Shown in pieces: positions 11,544-24,100 of a DNA stretch of 64,000 bases (positions are counted from its first letter, which is position 1; every line of letters starts with the position of its first letter). Source of the stretch: Armillaria gallica (taxonomy: Eukaryota; Basidiomycota; Agaricomycetes; Agaricales; Physalacriaceae). The position numbers were made by a program, and so were the translations under genes. A model generated the notes under the pieces. It saw nothing but the letters and a program-made list of their open reading frames with translations, made no database searches and was not told the origin of the DNA. The DNA lies in the NCBI GenBank assembly GCA_037576215.1, contig JBANDB010000001.1, forward strand, positions 4,092,001 through 4,156,000, written 5' to 3'.

Positions 11544-13410
11544 TTATGCCTTTCGTGCAAGCAAATGTGCATTCACCACCGCCTCCTCCTTGGCAAGTTC
11601 ATCCATCGCGCGCTGTTCTCGGATTGCTTGTTTCAGTTCCGGTAGCTCTTGCTGCAGCTCGACCTGCGAGCCTTCGTTCCATCGTTGCAATGCCCAAGTT
11701 CGAAGAAATACACTAGCCTACAGAGACATTGTCAAAACTGACTAGATTTGACCAGCAAAAGATGCTTACTTTCATGTTTTGTTTGCGAGCGAACTTCTTA
11801 TAGAACTGCTCGTGGCGGATTGGCTTAAGGATGTAATTCAACATCAAGTTAGCCGTTGGTATGATTTCGCTCTGGGAATATGTCGAATAATGTGCCAAAT
11901 TAGGAGTCTAGCGTAGCCGTTATCAGCAACGGAACAAACTCGAAGTCAGGCTGACTTACCCAGTCTTCCATGTTCAACGCTAGCCGCGCCAGCCACATTG
12001 CCGCAGCGGCCAATAATGACGGCGGTGCTGCCAGTAACCTCCACTCCATGCATCCAATCTCCAACAGGTATTTCCCAAAGTGCGGACTCGAACGTTGTAA
12101 TCATCGGCTTTGCTTATCCGCCTCAGGAAATGCATGGGATTGGGATGATTCAAGTTGTAGTCCAACGTCTTCAAGATGTACCGTTCAGCTTGGAACATCT
12201 GCGCTTCGGTGTATGTGCCGTCTGTGAGCGTGACAAAATCGGAAGCAGAAGGTGCGACGGTCTCTTCGTACTTGGCCGCAATGAACATGCACGTTATACC
12301 CACTAGCTGGAACTTTACGAGGGAGCAGACACGCAACGACATGAAACGGTCCATGATGTTCGTGCAAAGGTGAAATGTCTCCGAGTTGAGGCGGCATCGA
12401 GCGTGTACGCTAATCAGCCAGTCCAAAAGGATTCCGCGCATGCGCCATGAGAGTTCTTTGTGTGTTTGCATGTAGTTCGGATTGGGCATGGTTAAAGCCT
12501 ACGAAAAGCGCGTCAGGCCAAAGAACAAGCCCTGAAAGTATCGGCGTACCTCAATATCCTTCAGGTGTTGGAAGATTTCAACGACATATTCATTGACCAT
12601 CAAGGGATCATCCCCATCATCAGCGTCTAAATCGTCCCACTCGTTGCCATCAGGGTCAGCCTCTGGCTCGAATTCGAAGAGTGGTACATCCTCAAATCCG
12701 TCAGCTTCAGCATCTTCGTCTCTCTGAGTCTCCGCCTCGGCAGACTGTGTGTCGATGGGAACTTCGGGCGCATCAGACGATGTCCTCTGTCTTTTAACAA
12801 CCCGGTGATCTTCGCGTCATCGTTTGGATGTAATAGAGTCCGACTGGGTTGGGTAGAAGGGCGGCTCTTTTGCCGAGTGATCCGCGAACGCTCAACGGGC
12901 GGGTCGACAACCATGGCGTGATCATCGTGGACCTTGACTCCTTCTGGTTCCTCTTTGACGTCCTCCAAGTCATGGTGAACCTTCAAAGTAACGTTCTGCC
13001 TTGTCGAGGCGATCGTTCGCAGTGGCTGGCGAGGAGCAGGTTTGGCTTTACTGATGACGACGCCATCGAACTTTTTTGATGCGACATCCTTTCCTTTTTC
13101 CCTTACCGGTCGGCTGACGTTGTTCGTAACGAGAGAGGTGACCTCGGTAAGAACTTCGCGTTTCCTCTTGCCAGCAGGGGCCCCCTTCGCTTCACCAATT
13201 GACTTTGCCTTCGAAGGGATAACGTTCTGAGAAACTGATGAAAGGGTTTCGCGCGAGAGGAAATTCGTGATGGACGAGCATGGGCGTTTTCGTTATCCTT
13301 GGCAGTCGTCGTGCGGGTCGTTCGCAATGTTCTCCGTACCTTACAAGAATGTCAGCCACTTCAACACCCGCGAAGAGAGAACGGAAAAAGCGTACAGGAA
13401 CTGTGGACAT
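11544..13410 (-). CDS. B-type cyclin
   Basis: Start ATG at 13408-13410 (MSTVP), with a first intron placing VRRTLRTTRTT next; stop at 11544. The N-terminal half is low complexity and basic/acidic, with an RRTL sequence that could serve as a destruction box. The cyclin box starts at NYMQTHKELSWRMRGILLDWL, matching the cyclin MRxILxDW signature. KFQLVGITCMFIAAKYEE and FQAERYILKTLDYNL follow, typical of B cyclins. The C-terminal cyclin fold ends near LARKA. The product activates Cdk1 for mitotic entry. The N-terminal region shows two apparent one-base losses, near 13215-13220 (CCCTTTCA, one T short) and near 12800 (ACCGGGTTG, one G short). Restoring register at either joins conserved-looking segments, so these are probably sequence errors. 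The cyclin box itself is uninterrupted apart from introns. Confidence 0.92.
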
Positions 13411-15689
13411 GATAGCTGGATATCTGCGCGCCTTTTACTGCTGCGAGTCACTGGTAAAGGGAAGGACTGGAAATAATGGAGAGCAAATTGTGGTGGGTGA
13501 CGATGAGTCCAGAATAATCCGCCGCCGTTTTCCGAAATAGTCTGAACATCACGTGATCGTTTTCTAAATAGATCCAAATAATGGCGACGCGCCAGCACGT
13601 GCAGGATTCCGGACCGGGGACCACCGCCGACGTGCTCATTCCTCAACAAGACAGGCAATAATGAGCCTCAAGCATTGTTGAATACGTCGTACATCGGCTG
13701 TATTTTTTTTTCAAACGATTTCGAAGCACGCACATTACTTATGCAATCCAAGAATAAGCAGAAAGACAAAGAGGTATAGTTGTCAAGAGATGAACATTGT
13801 CTTTGCAAACTTCTTGTTAACTGCACCGTTAGTGACCTTTCCTCTCCGGCGTCCCTTTCAAGATGCTCGCCGAGATGATATGGAAGTCACGGTCCGTGAT
13901 CCCGGCAGAGGCAAGTGCAACTGCGCGCGAACCTCGGTCCTGGTTCAACGAATCAATCCATCAAAACCATCAGCACTAGATAAAGTGTAAGTAAATTTCC
14001 ATTTGTTTTATGCATTTTGTAATGTCCCTGAGTTATCAAGATGGCATACAGTATTCAAGTAGGCCTTTGCGCTGTCAACGAAATCATCTGCTCCAGGGTT
14101 GTACGGTATATCAACTCTGTCGTCTTCTAAAGGGGTCATGAACATTTATGATAGGAGAAGTTCCAATGGCAGATTAACGCTATAGCTGGATATGCGCTTA
14201 ATGACTTGGACTCGGACCTGCCTGTCTACTGTCTTGGTTATGTCCCCTCTGACATCTTTCAATGTCCCTCAGTGGTATATCGTCCTTCAGCCTTGCGTCT
14301 AACAGTTTCTGGACACGATGAGCCCGATGACCTCGCTATCTCCTCCTTCTTTCGCGATTATGCCACCTCAAGGTCAGGACCATGTTCACCTGCGACGTTT
14401 CGAAGGTATTCCACGAAGTACATCCTGTGTTCCCGGCGCCTTTGACGCATGAATACATGCTGATATGGCGTTCCCCTTGAAAGTATTCCTTGAAATCAAC
14501 AGCCGCCGCTTAGCCTGATTACAACGACCAGCAGCACCTATTGATCAAGCTAGTTATGCAGAACATCATCTTGCGATGATTCACTCAGCGACAAGACGTA
14601 CAGTCTTGAACGCGGGATCATTGATGAAACACTTTCAACACTGCCTTCTCTTCGTTGAATTGCATCAGCCGGTCGTCATGAACAACATTAACTTCCCGCA
14701 ACTCCGGCAGACTTCGCCTATCTAAGAGCAGAAATAAGTCGGTTTCGCTGCTGCCGCTCAAGTTCATTGCATCTTTTCTCCCACCTCAGTTCGTGCGTCT
14801 TATTCAATTTCTCTTGCCTCCCGAGCTTATCGTTTCATGCCCAGAGCTTAGGGGAGACATGACACTAACATCTTTGAGATGAGGCATCGCATCTTACACG
14901 CTTTTACCCTAAACTCTTCCCCCCGATTTGACGAAGCTTTAATTGTTTGTACCGAGCAGTTCAGGTCAGCTGCAGCAGATGGTGTAAGAAGAAGACCGGA
15001 CTGTCTGAAAGGTAACATCGACTCTCCAAAAGGACATAAGGACCGTCGGAAATCGATCTACTGCGGTCTAGGATGCTATGGTGTCACAGAAACCGTTCAA
15101 TGGACCAGGTCTCCTCACTGGGAGCACGCGGAGGAGATAAGCATGTTTTACCGGTTGAAAGCAGTTATTCCATAGCTAAATGTGTCCAAGGCTAGTACAG
15201 TTGCTGAGGTGAACTGTACGTGAACCCTTTTCTCCTTTATTCATCCGAATTCTAAGAATGGAGTCTAGATCAAAGGATTGTATAGTTTTATGCAAAGTTT
15301 GTGCCAATAATTCGGGCCTTTCCCTCCGTCCGCAGTCAGAGTGTTCTTTTCCCGGTGGTCTCTATAAATCTGCGAACGCTCATAAAATCATAGTGAATTG
15401 AGTTGAGATTCAGAATATTCCAACGGTGCAGACGAAATTGTATATAAAGCAATTTTTTAGTGAATAGCTCGCTTCCCCCATTATATGGGTATTCATTTAC
15501 GCATGAGAAACATCAAGAGAATTTGATTATAGTTTGTTTATCGCCGCCTTGTGAGAAACAAAGGCAGACCAGGTGGTTGGTGGTCAGTGCGGTGGCAGTA
15601 CTGTGTAGTTCCTTGCGGACTTTGAACAATTACAGTCAAAAGCTGTCAATTTTCAAACCTTCATCGATTCTTCCCCCCTCTGCACCACC
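13411..15689. other. Intergenic about 2.3 kb, no supported gene
   Basis: This separates the divergent cyclin B and PARP-finger genes, so it should hold both promoters. On the minus strand near 14640-14870 short Leu-rich pieces (PHLKDVSV, LPELREVNVVHDD) faintly recall F-box/LRR proteins, but they lie in different frames without splice signals. At most a decayed fragment. Confidence 0.45.
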
Positions 15690-17184
15690 ATGCCTGGATA
15701 TCGTCTGGAATACGCCTCATCCAACCGCGCTAAATGCAAAGGTACTTGATTTCGCTGCCATTTCCACGTTTTCATGCTGAATGTTGATGTGGTTGCAGGC
15801 CCCAAGCCCTGTGCCGGTGGGTCCCCAAGCTGCTCAAGCTGCTTCCATTGCTAACCGTCGCGTACAGGGAGTGTTATCTCGAAAGGCACGATGCGTTTTG
15901 GCACGACGGTGGAGTTCCAAGGAAAACAGTCATTGTAGGTCGCGCTGTCTCACTATCAACGGACGCGTCTCACAGCCTCAACCGCAGCGCCTGGCGTCAC
16001 TGGGGATGTGTGACGAAGAAAGTCCTGTCAAATGTCAAGGAGCAGTTCGAGAAGGCATCTGAAGTGGATGGTTACGAGGATATGAAGCCCGAAGACCAAG
16101 CCAAGGTCGATAAGGCCTGGGAAGACGGCCAAGTCGCGGATGAAGACATCCCGGAGACGGCCAGGAAGGCTGAAGGCGAGCCTGAAGAGGAGGAAGAGGA
16201 GGAGAAACCGAAGAAGGCCAGGGGTAAGAAGAAGGCTGACGATGGTGAGGAAAAGCCCAAGAAGCCGAGGGCACCTAGGGCCAAGGTCTGTGGCGCCGAT
16301 GCTGTCTTCGCCATATTCTGGCTGAACATTTTCTGTAGAAGGCGCCCAAGGCAGATGAGGACGCCGAGGAAGAGGCTGAAGAGAAGCCTAAGAAGAAACG
16401 TGCACCCCCCAAGGTAGCTACGATGATAATCCTTCGTTCTCTCATCATTGATATGGTCGGTTTCAGAAAACCAAGGAAGTTGAGGAAGAAGATGAAGAGG
16501 AGCCCCCCAAGAAGAAACGCGCAGCCAAGGTTCGTCTTTCTTCATTGCTGGTTTCATGTTATCTGAATCGGTCCTTATCAGAAGGCGGCGAAAGAGGAGT
16601 CAGATGGTGATGATGCAGAGGAGGATGCACCCAAGAAGAAACGGGCGGCGAAGCCCAAGGCTCCCCCCAAGAAGAGGGTAACAAAGAAAAAGGTGATTCC
16701 ATCACTCTACAAGTAGTGTAATCTATTAACTCTATGATCCAGGCTGACGACGAGGAATCTGGCGAAGACTTTTCCAAGGATGTCGATGCTGTTGAGCCCG
16801 GTGATGACAGCGAGGTAGAACCTGAAGACACTCCCAAGAAGAAGGCTCCTGCCAAGAAGCCCGTCTCGAAGAAGGGCAAGAAGGCTGCTGAAAAGGTACA
16901 TGCTCACTCAGACCTGCTCCAACATCCATTAACCGTCTCTCCAGGATGATGAATCTGCAGCTGAAGAAGTCGAGGCAGGCGATGCTAGCGATGCTGAGGC
17001 TGGCAAGAAGAGAAAGGTATGCGTATCATTAGTCTATCCTGTTAATGGTGAACTAACAAATTGATCGCAGAAACCCGCCTCCAAGACCGCTGCCAAACCG
17101 GTTGCTAAGAAAGCCAAAGCTGCCTCACGGCCAAAGAAGAGTAAGGCTGTCGTCGAGGACGAGGGAGAACCCATGGAAGAGTGA
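15690..17184 (+). CDS. PARP-type zinc-finger protein with repetitive Lys/Glu-rich tail
   Basis: MPGYRLEYASSNRAKC begins a PARP-type zinc finger (residues about 1-75). The Cys pair is in AKCKGPKPC, followed by ISKGTMRFGT, and the His/Cys pair is in WRHWGC. The N-terminal domain spans three exons (introns about 15738-15798, 15853-15869, and 15934-15990, boundaries approximate). The rest, about 270 residues, is an acidic/basic tail with repeated KPKKKR and PPKKKR elements, split into six or seven short exons. Their introns mostly fall between codons after a Lys codon. PARP-type fingers bind DNA breaks and unusual DNA structures. With no catalytic domain and a nuclear-signal-like tail, a nuclear DNA-binding or chromatin role is likely, though unproven. 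The stop TGA is at 17182-17184, after GEPMEE. Confidence 0.85.
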
Positions 17185-17757
17185 ATTATTGATTCGTGAT
17201 TGCTGGATACCCGAGTGCTCTAATTTCTGGACTGCTTGTTTGTTCTCTTTCTCCCTGCTGTAGTGTTTTATATGTTTCCGCTTGTGATTCTCTGTGCAAT
17301 TGCTAATGTCTATGATAATTACTTTTTTCTCGCTGCTAGACGGCGCGCACACGTGATGATATCGCGTTGTTCGTTTGACGTTCAACGCAAAGATCAAATA
17401 TCAGTTCGGTACCTTCGCAGTATATCCCTGTGGGGCACTCAAATTGAAATTGAGACTAAGATCGTCTTGTCCATCTTTTTCGTGTTCGGGCCAACTATTA
17501 GTTGCTGCCGACAGTTGTCAGAGGGAAATGCTACATAGCAGTATGAAGGGAGGCAAGTGTGGAACTTGTGAACAAGGTAGGGGCGGATCAGCCACAGGGC
17601 ATATGAAGTAGTCGAAATAAAGTCATCCACTTTTAGGCACTCGTAGACGAGAATTCATCTTTACAACCTTGAACTGTCTCAATCCAAAAAGAACTATATC
17701 GGTATAAATTATTGCATGGTCGACGTCTAGGCAGTCTACATCAATCAATTCTATAGA
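17185..17757. other. Convergent 3' region
   Basis: About 570 bases between the ends of the zinc-finger gene and NAA15. No coding signal; presumably the two 3' UTRs and terminators. Confidence 0.55.
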
Positions 17758-20700
17758 TCAAGCTTCCGCCTCCACTTCGTCAGGGTACCCAATAACGACA
17801 TTCAAAGCCTGCTTCGCCAAAAGCGCCTGCTCTTCTGGCGACTTGAAAACCGTCGACAGTTCAAATTTGCTATCACATGCAATTCGGAACTCTTCTGTGC
17901 GTTGTGAACCAAGGGACTTGAGGTAGGACAATATCGCTTGTGATGACTGCACAAAGTTAGCTCGACGATTCGCAAGAGAGTGAAAGACATGTACCTCAAG
18001 ATCAAGCTTCGCGTCAGGGCCTAACGCAGTGAAAAGGACATTTTCGACTTCTTCAAGAGGCGCTTGGAGCTTTTGTGAGACCTTGGCAGCTGCAAGGATA
18101 GCCTGCTGTGACGAGTAATGGCGTTGAAGGTACTGCGAATTGAACGTTTCCAGCGATACTTCCTCGGGCAGTAGTTCTAACAGAGCCTCTTTGAAAAGAG
18201 GTCCAATGGGTGCCGGAGGTTCTTGAGGAAGAGCGGCCGCTAATGATACACTTAAGACGTCGGTACTAGGGTGACGTATGAATGCACATACCCGTTTGTC
18301 GGACATGTGCAAGACGTATATGCAGCTCGGGATTTTCGGCGTCAATTGAACGCGCGTGCTTCAAGGCTTTGGTAGCCTGTAATAGTTTTTCTGCTCTACG
18401 ATTAGCCTCGACGCAACATACCTAGGCTAGCATACTCACTGCGCCTAATCGCAACATCATAGACTGCTATCCAAACATCGACATTTTCCGGAGCCAACGT
18501 GATGAGCGGATGAAGGAATTTGGCAGCACGTTCCAAAGGATCACTGCATCCTAATAACTTGATGCCGTCAGCATCATCGTCTTTGGGAACGGTGGGTTCG
18601 AGGCCCTTGTCCTCATTCGAAGACTGCTGGCTATTGCCTAGGAAACCCAGTCAATATATCAAAATTGGTGCGAATATCCCGCCTACCTTTTTTGGTGTCA
18701 TCCTGAGATTTCTGTGCTGCTTTCTTGGCCTTTTTCTTTGCCTTCTTTTCGGCATCTGTGAGTTGACCTGTCAATCATGAGATGCGCCTGTGGATTATGG
18801 CAACTGAGTTAACAAACCAGAGGACGCAAACGAAGTTGCTATGGAAGGATCATCATGCACTGCAACGAATATCTACAATTCGAATGAGCGATGCATAAAA
18901 ATAGAGATGAAACGACGGCGAACTTTGCTCGCGGATATAGCCGCTTTTACGTATGCTGGATGTGACCTCAGTCGGTCTTCCCATGCGAGCAGACTGTAGC
19001 AGCGATGTCAAGACGTGAAACAACGGCCTATCCCTGAGAAGACTTACTTGAAATATATGTTTATTGTGAATTTGCGCATCGAGTAACCGTGGAAATCATA
19101 CTGGTCGTCCTCTATCTCATCAAAGACCTATTACAGCCGTAAGTGGTGTTCGCCAAGAAAGAGAAATTTTATACTTTCTGTATGGCGGTATACTTCTTGA
19201 GAGCCAGATTTATCTTGCCAAGGTGATTCTGAGCATCCGCTTCTTCGATAAGATATAACAAAGACTGCATGTCCTCAAGGTCCGCACCAGGGCTTGCGGC
19301 GTCTTTCTAGTTGCAATTTAGTTAATCGCTACCCAGATGTGAATACGAACGTTTCCTACCTTCGTGAAGAGACCCAGTAGAGCACTAGCTTCATCCACAA
19401 GACCTGCACGAAGTCGGTATTTGGCGCTTTTGGTATTCAAGAAACGGTCCTGGCCATCTAACAATCGTGCTTCCTCTATTGATCGTGCGGCACCAAACAA
19501 GTCTCCGGCACGTTTGAGAACCCTGGCTCTACATGTATATAACTCTGGCAGTGTTGGCGTGTGTTTGAGTGCCTCATCCAGGATTTCAAGAGCCCGTCTG
19601 AACTGTGAAAGGTAGGAGAAATGTTGTGCCTGGAAATACAGTATCCACAGGTATGTTGTAGGCTGTGATGTGAATGTTGATGATGAAGGTGCGGCGGAGT
19701 CCGGCGCGTTTTCCGCTCGGATCTCTTCGAGTAGCGCCTGGATCTGACCCATTTTGGTCTCATTTTTGTATAGCAGCTTAATGTCGGCGAAGAGGGAAGG
19801 AATGCCTTTGGTGAAACCTGAGACGAGGTAAGGTTTTGCCAATTCTTTGAATTGCTCTCCCGATGCGAAGGTGAGCGCTAGTTGACGTGGGGCATTCGCT
19901 CGAGGGATTTGCGAAGAGATATCACGCAAAACGGCCAGTGATGCCTCGTCTGTGATATCGTAATCCAAATTAAAAGAGATCAATGAACCGGCGAAAGGCG
20001 CTTACCGCTATCAATTCCTTGACTAGCAAGATATCCATGATAGTAATTAGTGCAGTCTGGGTTATGGTCAATGAGGACACGCCATGCATGTTCTGCCTCA
20101 TCAGATTTGAGCTTGGAGAGCAGCCGTGCTGTGGTGGCGTTTAGAGGGACACATTAGGTGACTGAAATATGCCAGCAGACCTCTGGCTTCCATGATGGCA
20201 GTTTTGTCCACAATTACACGCGACTTGGAGTTGACGTCGAGTAAGGAGAGAGCTTCAGTAAACTCCCCAAGTTCTTCAAGTAACCGGACGTGGTACATCG
20301 TTGTTTCTGAATGCTCGATGTCGTAATCGGGGACGTTCTAATAGGCAGTAAGCACTAATACATCGGAGAAATCGGTCAGGGCAACATACCTTCAGGGTTC
20401 TTTCGTACTGCTCTAATACCTTCTTGGCCTCGAGGAGATTCCCGCTGAGATGATATGCGACGGCGAGGGACACCCAGTTCTGGCGGACAGTAGGACGAAG
20501 ACGAAGTAATATGTGTCGCGTTTCGACGAGTCCGTCGTACAACCGAAGCTGCGTTTGCAAGTGAGCAGCATCCCGAAGAATATTCAAGTTTTCCTAATTA
20601 CACAAATTTTGGTTACATTCCGTCTCCATGGCTTCGCGACGCACCTTGTCGAACCGGAGGGCCTGGGTATACGATTTCAGAGCTTCCTCGTAGTTTTTCT

Positions 20701-21040
20701 CTCCCTTCTGAATAAGACCGAAGACATGCCAGCATATATGCGAAGTAAGATCGAGACGGACGCCCTTTTTGACGAGGTCAATGCCTTCCTCCCGCCGGCC
20801 CATGTGGGTGAGAATGAGGCCCTTCATGCACATCGTCTCTGCAGACAATAATGAATACTGTGACGTCCTAGGAACCGCAACGCTCACCGCCGTGCTCGGG
20901 AAATTTCTTCAATATCTGATCAGCTGTTTTGAGGCCTTTTTGAGCTGCCGAGCTTCGTACATGGTGAGGACCTCCTTGAAGAGGGATGCCTCCTTCAACG
21001 GCAGAGCCCTCTTGGGCGGTATTCCGAGAATCCTAGACAT
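17758..21040 (-). CDS. NAA15: NatA N-terminal acetyltransferase auxiliary subunit NAA15/NAT1
   Basis: The ATG at 21038-21040 opens MSRILGIPPKRALPLKEA, close to the family start (LPxKExxLFK). Tandem TPR-type helical repeats follow, including FKEVLTMYEARQLKKGLK, ETMCMKGLILTHMGRREEG and TYLWILYFQAQHFSYLSQF. A Lys-rich segment (AEKKAKKKAKKAAQK) lies near 18700-18750, as usual before the C-terminal repeats, and the protein ends VEAEA. Spliced length is about 850-880 residues, normal for NAA15. It scaffolds the catalytic subunit NAA10 and tethers NatA to ribosomes for cotranslational N-terminal acetylation. One unclear spot is an in-frame TAG near 20594-20596 between REAME and ENLNILRDAA. The only local GT..AG pair would be just 23 bases, so this is either an unusual microintron or a small sequence error. 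Confidence 0.93.
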
Positions 21041-21189
21041 GACCGGTTGTCGTGCACGTCGAGGTGGCTGTAGAGATGACAAAATTGCCCGGTGCCGGCG
21101 GCGAGCTTGAAGGAAAACAAGACCAAAACAACGCGTGCAACAACCGTGACTTTACTCATTTCTCTCCCACATCTTCCTTTTCTCCCGTC
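21041..21189. promoter_or_regulatory. Shared divergent promoter of NAA15 and PDS5
   Basis: Only 149 bases separate the two start codons, which point away from each other, so the interval must carry both 5' leaders and both core promoters. It has no clear TATA box, as is common for housekeeping bidirectional promoters. CAACA-rich and pyrimidine-rich tracts lie directly before the PDS5 ATG. Confidence 0.7.
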
Positions 21190-24100
21190 ATGGTCGCGAA
21201 AACCCGCCACGGCGGCCAGACATCGCCTGGGAAACTCGCATTCAAGGAAAAGCTAGTCACAAAGGGCACGACTACTGACGCTCTGCTCAAAAAGCTGAAG
21301 AATTTACACGAGGAGCTCAGCGTGTTGGACCAAGACCGTGTTGACACCAAATCACTCGACAGCGTCCGCAAGGAGCTCATTCTCAATTCGATTCTACATC
21401 ACAAGGACAAGGGTGTCAAGGCGTACGCTGCTTGCTGTCTAGCTGATATCCTTGGCCTGTACGCTCCCGAGGCACCGTACACGGTCGCGGAGCTTGTCGA
21501 TATATTTCAATTCATCTTCCAGCAGCTCAAATCCGGTCTCAAGGGAACAGAAGATACCTACTATAATCAGTACTTCCACGTCCTCGAGTCCCTGTCAACT
21601 GTGAAGAGTGTCGTGCTCGTCTGCGACCTCCCAAATGCCGACGACATGATGAAACACATCTTTAGCGACTTTTTCATCATTGTGCGACGCGACTTTTCTA
21701 AGCAGACAGAGAGTTTCATGGGCGATATTCTTACCGCGCTCCTCGACGAATGCCACACCTTGAATGCATCCGTGCTTGAGATACTTATGGCTCAGTTCAT
21801 GGACAAGAACGCGGTGCGTCCTCTGGTGCTATCAGTGCCACAATATTTAATATCTTCTCTTCCAGCAACCCGACCAGCCGGCATATCGTTTAGTCGTGCA
21901 GGTATGCAATCAGACCGCCGACAAGCTGCAGCGACATGTGTCCATGTATTTTACAGACATCATCGTTGCCAACTCTGGGGATGAGGAACTGAAGGAAGTC
22001 CGTAAAGCGCACGAACTTGTCAAGCGGATACATCTGGCATGTCCTACACTTCTTCACAGTGTGATACCGCAGCTCGAGGAAGAGCTGCGGGCAGAAGATG
22101 TTCAGCTCCGTTCCATCGCCACACAAGTCCTCGGTGAGATGTTTGCTGATAAGGGTGGGTACGATCTCTCCAAGAAATATCCGACGACGTGGAGGGTGTG
22201 GTTGGTTAGGACAAACGATCGGTCAGTCTCTGTCAGACTGAAAGCTTTGGAGTCGGCACGACCCATCATATCCGGTGGATACCCCGAGATGAGAGAAGCG
22301 GTGCAAGGTGTGCTTTAGCAACGATCCTCCATCAGCCACATTAACTCTACTTAGAGTGCCTCCAAACGAAACTTTTGGATCCCGATGAGAAAGTGCGCGC
22401 GGCTGTCTGCAAGATATATGGTCAACTGGACTATGAGACAGCCGCTCACCATGTTACAGAGGAGCAGCTCCGTGCTATAGCCCAACGTACTATTGACAAG
22501 AAGGTTTGGAAGTCTTGCGAATTCACTGGGCGAGCTCTGCTCACCTTCTTTCCAGCAAATTGTACGAACTGAGGCTTTGAAGAGCCTCGGCAAGCTCTAT
22601 GATCTCGCTTACCCTCAAATGTACGACTCTATCGTCGACATTTTTTTCTTGAAGCAAAGCTGATGGATTTTAGCGAGATCAACGATCCCGTCGCCATCTT
22701 CAATTTCTCGTGGATACCAAATACTCTATTTCCTTTGATAGGCATGACCCAAGAATCCAGGTAAGACCCGTGTCAATTAATTTGTGTCCTTTCTAAATGC
22801 AAGCGTCTCAGACCTGCAGTCGAGCAAGCAATTGCAGATTATATACTACCTTTGCCTCGATCTTTGCCGCCGGACAAGGGCAAATCCGGTGAAAGTGAAA
22901 TTGACGAGGCGCTCTGGACGGATAGACTTCTTAATACAATGAAATTCCTTGAAGTGCGCTCCGTCAATGGCCTTCTGGCCTTCACGAATTTGAAGTCAAC
23001 GTACGTCCTATGTTGCTACCTCCCGCCCAATACGCTAATACTGCTTCCGTACATTGCGTAGTCAGTCAACCCACGCGCTGGCTTTTGTAGACGCGTGCAT
23101 TCAGAATAATGTGCGTCCTACATTCCAAAATCTTGAAATTTCAGTAACCAAAACGTCCCAGAACGGTATCATCGACGGCGATAAAGAAACGACAGAAAAG
23201 GTGAAAAGCGACTTGACCCGATGTGTCAAACGGCTCGCCGGTACGTTCTCGGTTTCAGGCGTTCTCAGTGCGCTAATGCTGACGCAACAACGTAGCCTCG
23301 TATCCTGATCCATCGAAAGCTGCTGATGATTTCTATGGCTTCGCTAAACTGAATGATCAGACAGCGTATAAACTTCTAAAAAAATGTATAGATCCTCAAA
23401 TAGACCTCAAAACACTTATCAAGCGGAAAGTAGGGCAATACTCAATCTGGCGATTGTGTGATCTACTAACACATTTCTTAGAGCGAATTTCTGAAAAAGA
23501 TCGTAGACGACTCTCCTGGTATCGTGCCTACGATGTCTATCCTCTTACGGCGGGCGACATGCCACGTCGTTAACCAGTCCTCTATCCCTACGTTTCTGAA
23601 GCGTCTGGAAAATGGCCGAGGGAAAGAAGCACATGTGATCGCTGGTCATATACATACGTTGATGAGATATATCTCCAAATACAGGCCAGCTATCTACAAG
23701 TCCCACGTTAGCGCCCTGGTGAAAGCCACTTCGGATGAGGAGGCATCGTCCTTACTGGTATCGGCGGCTCTTCAAGCGCTATCGAGTGTGATCCGATGGG
23801 ATGAAGATCTGGCACCCAAAGACTCGTGAGCGGATTAGTCGCGTTTAGCTTATCTTTTAAACTGAAAGCTTTTGAAAAGACGTACCATAGACCGCATTAC
23901 TCGGTATACCACGGGTCCTGGTTGGAAGCAGGCGAAATTCGCCGCCCGAATACTTGCTTCTTGTCCCCGTCAGAGCGAAGCTTGTACGGAAGTGGTTGAG
24001 GTATGTTTCCATTCATCGATCTGATGTGTATCTTTTCATCGGGCTTCGTTTAGTCATTAGCTGACGGATTGGCCGATGCATCGCCTGAGCTCTTGGTAGC

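Noticed and set aside
10970..11570. 187-codon minus-strand frame between RPN1 and cyclin B
   Set aside because: Overlaps the end of cyclin B in another phase and is low-complexity hydrophobic.
14640..14900. F-box/LRR gene on the minus strand
   Set aside because: Only short Leu-rich pieces in different frames with no splice sites to join them and no F-box seen.
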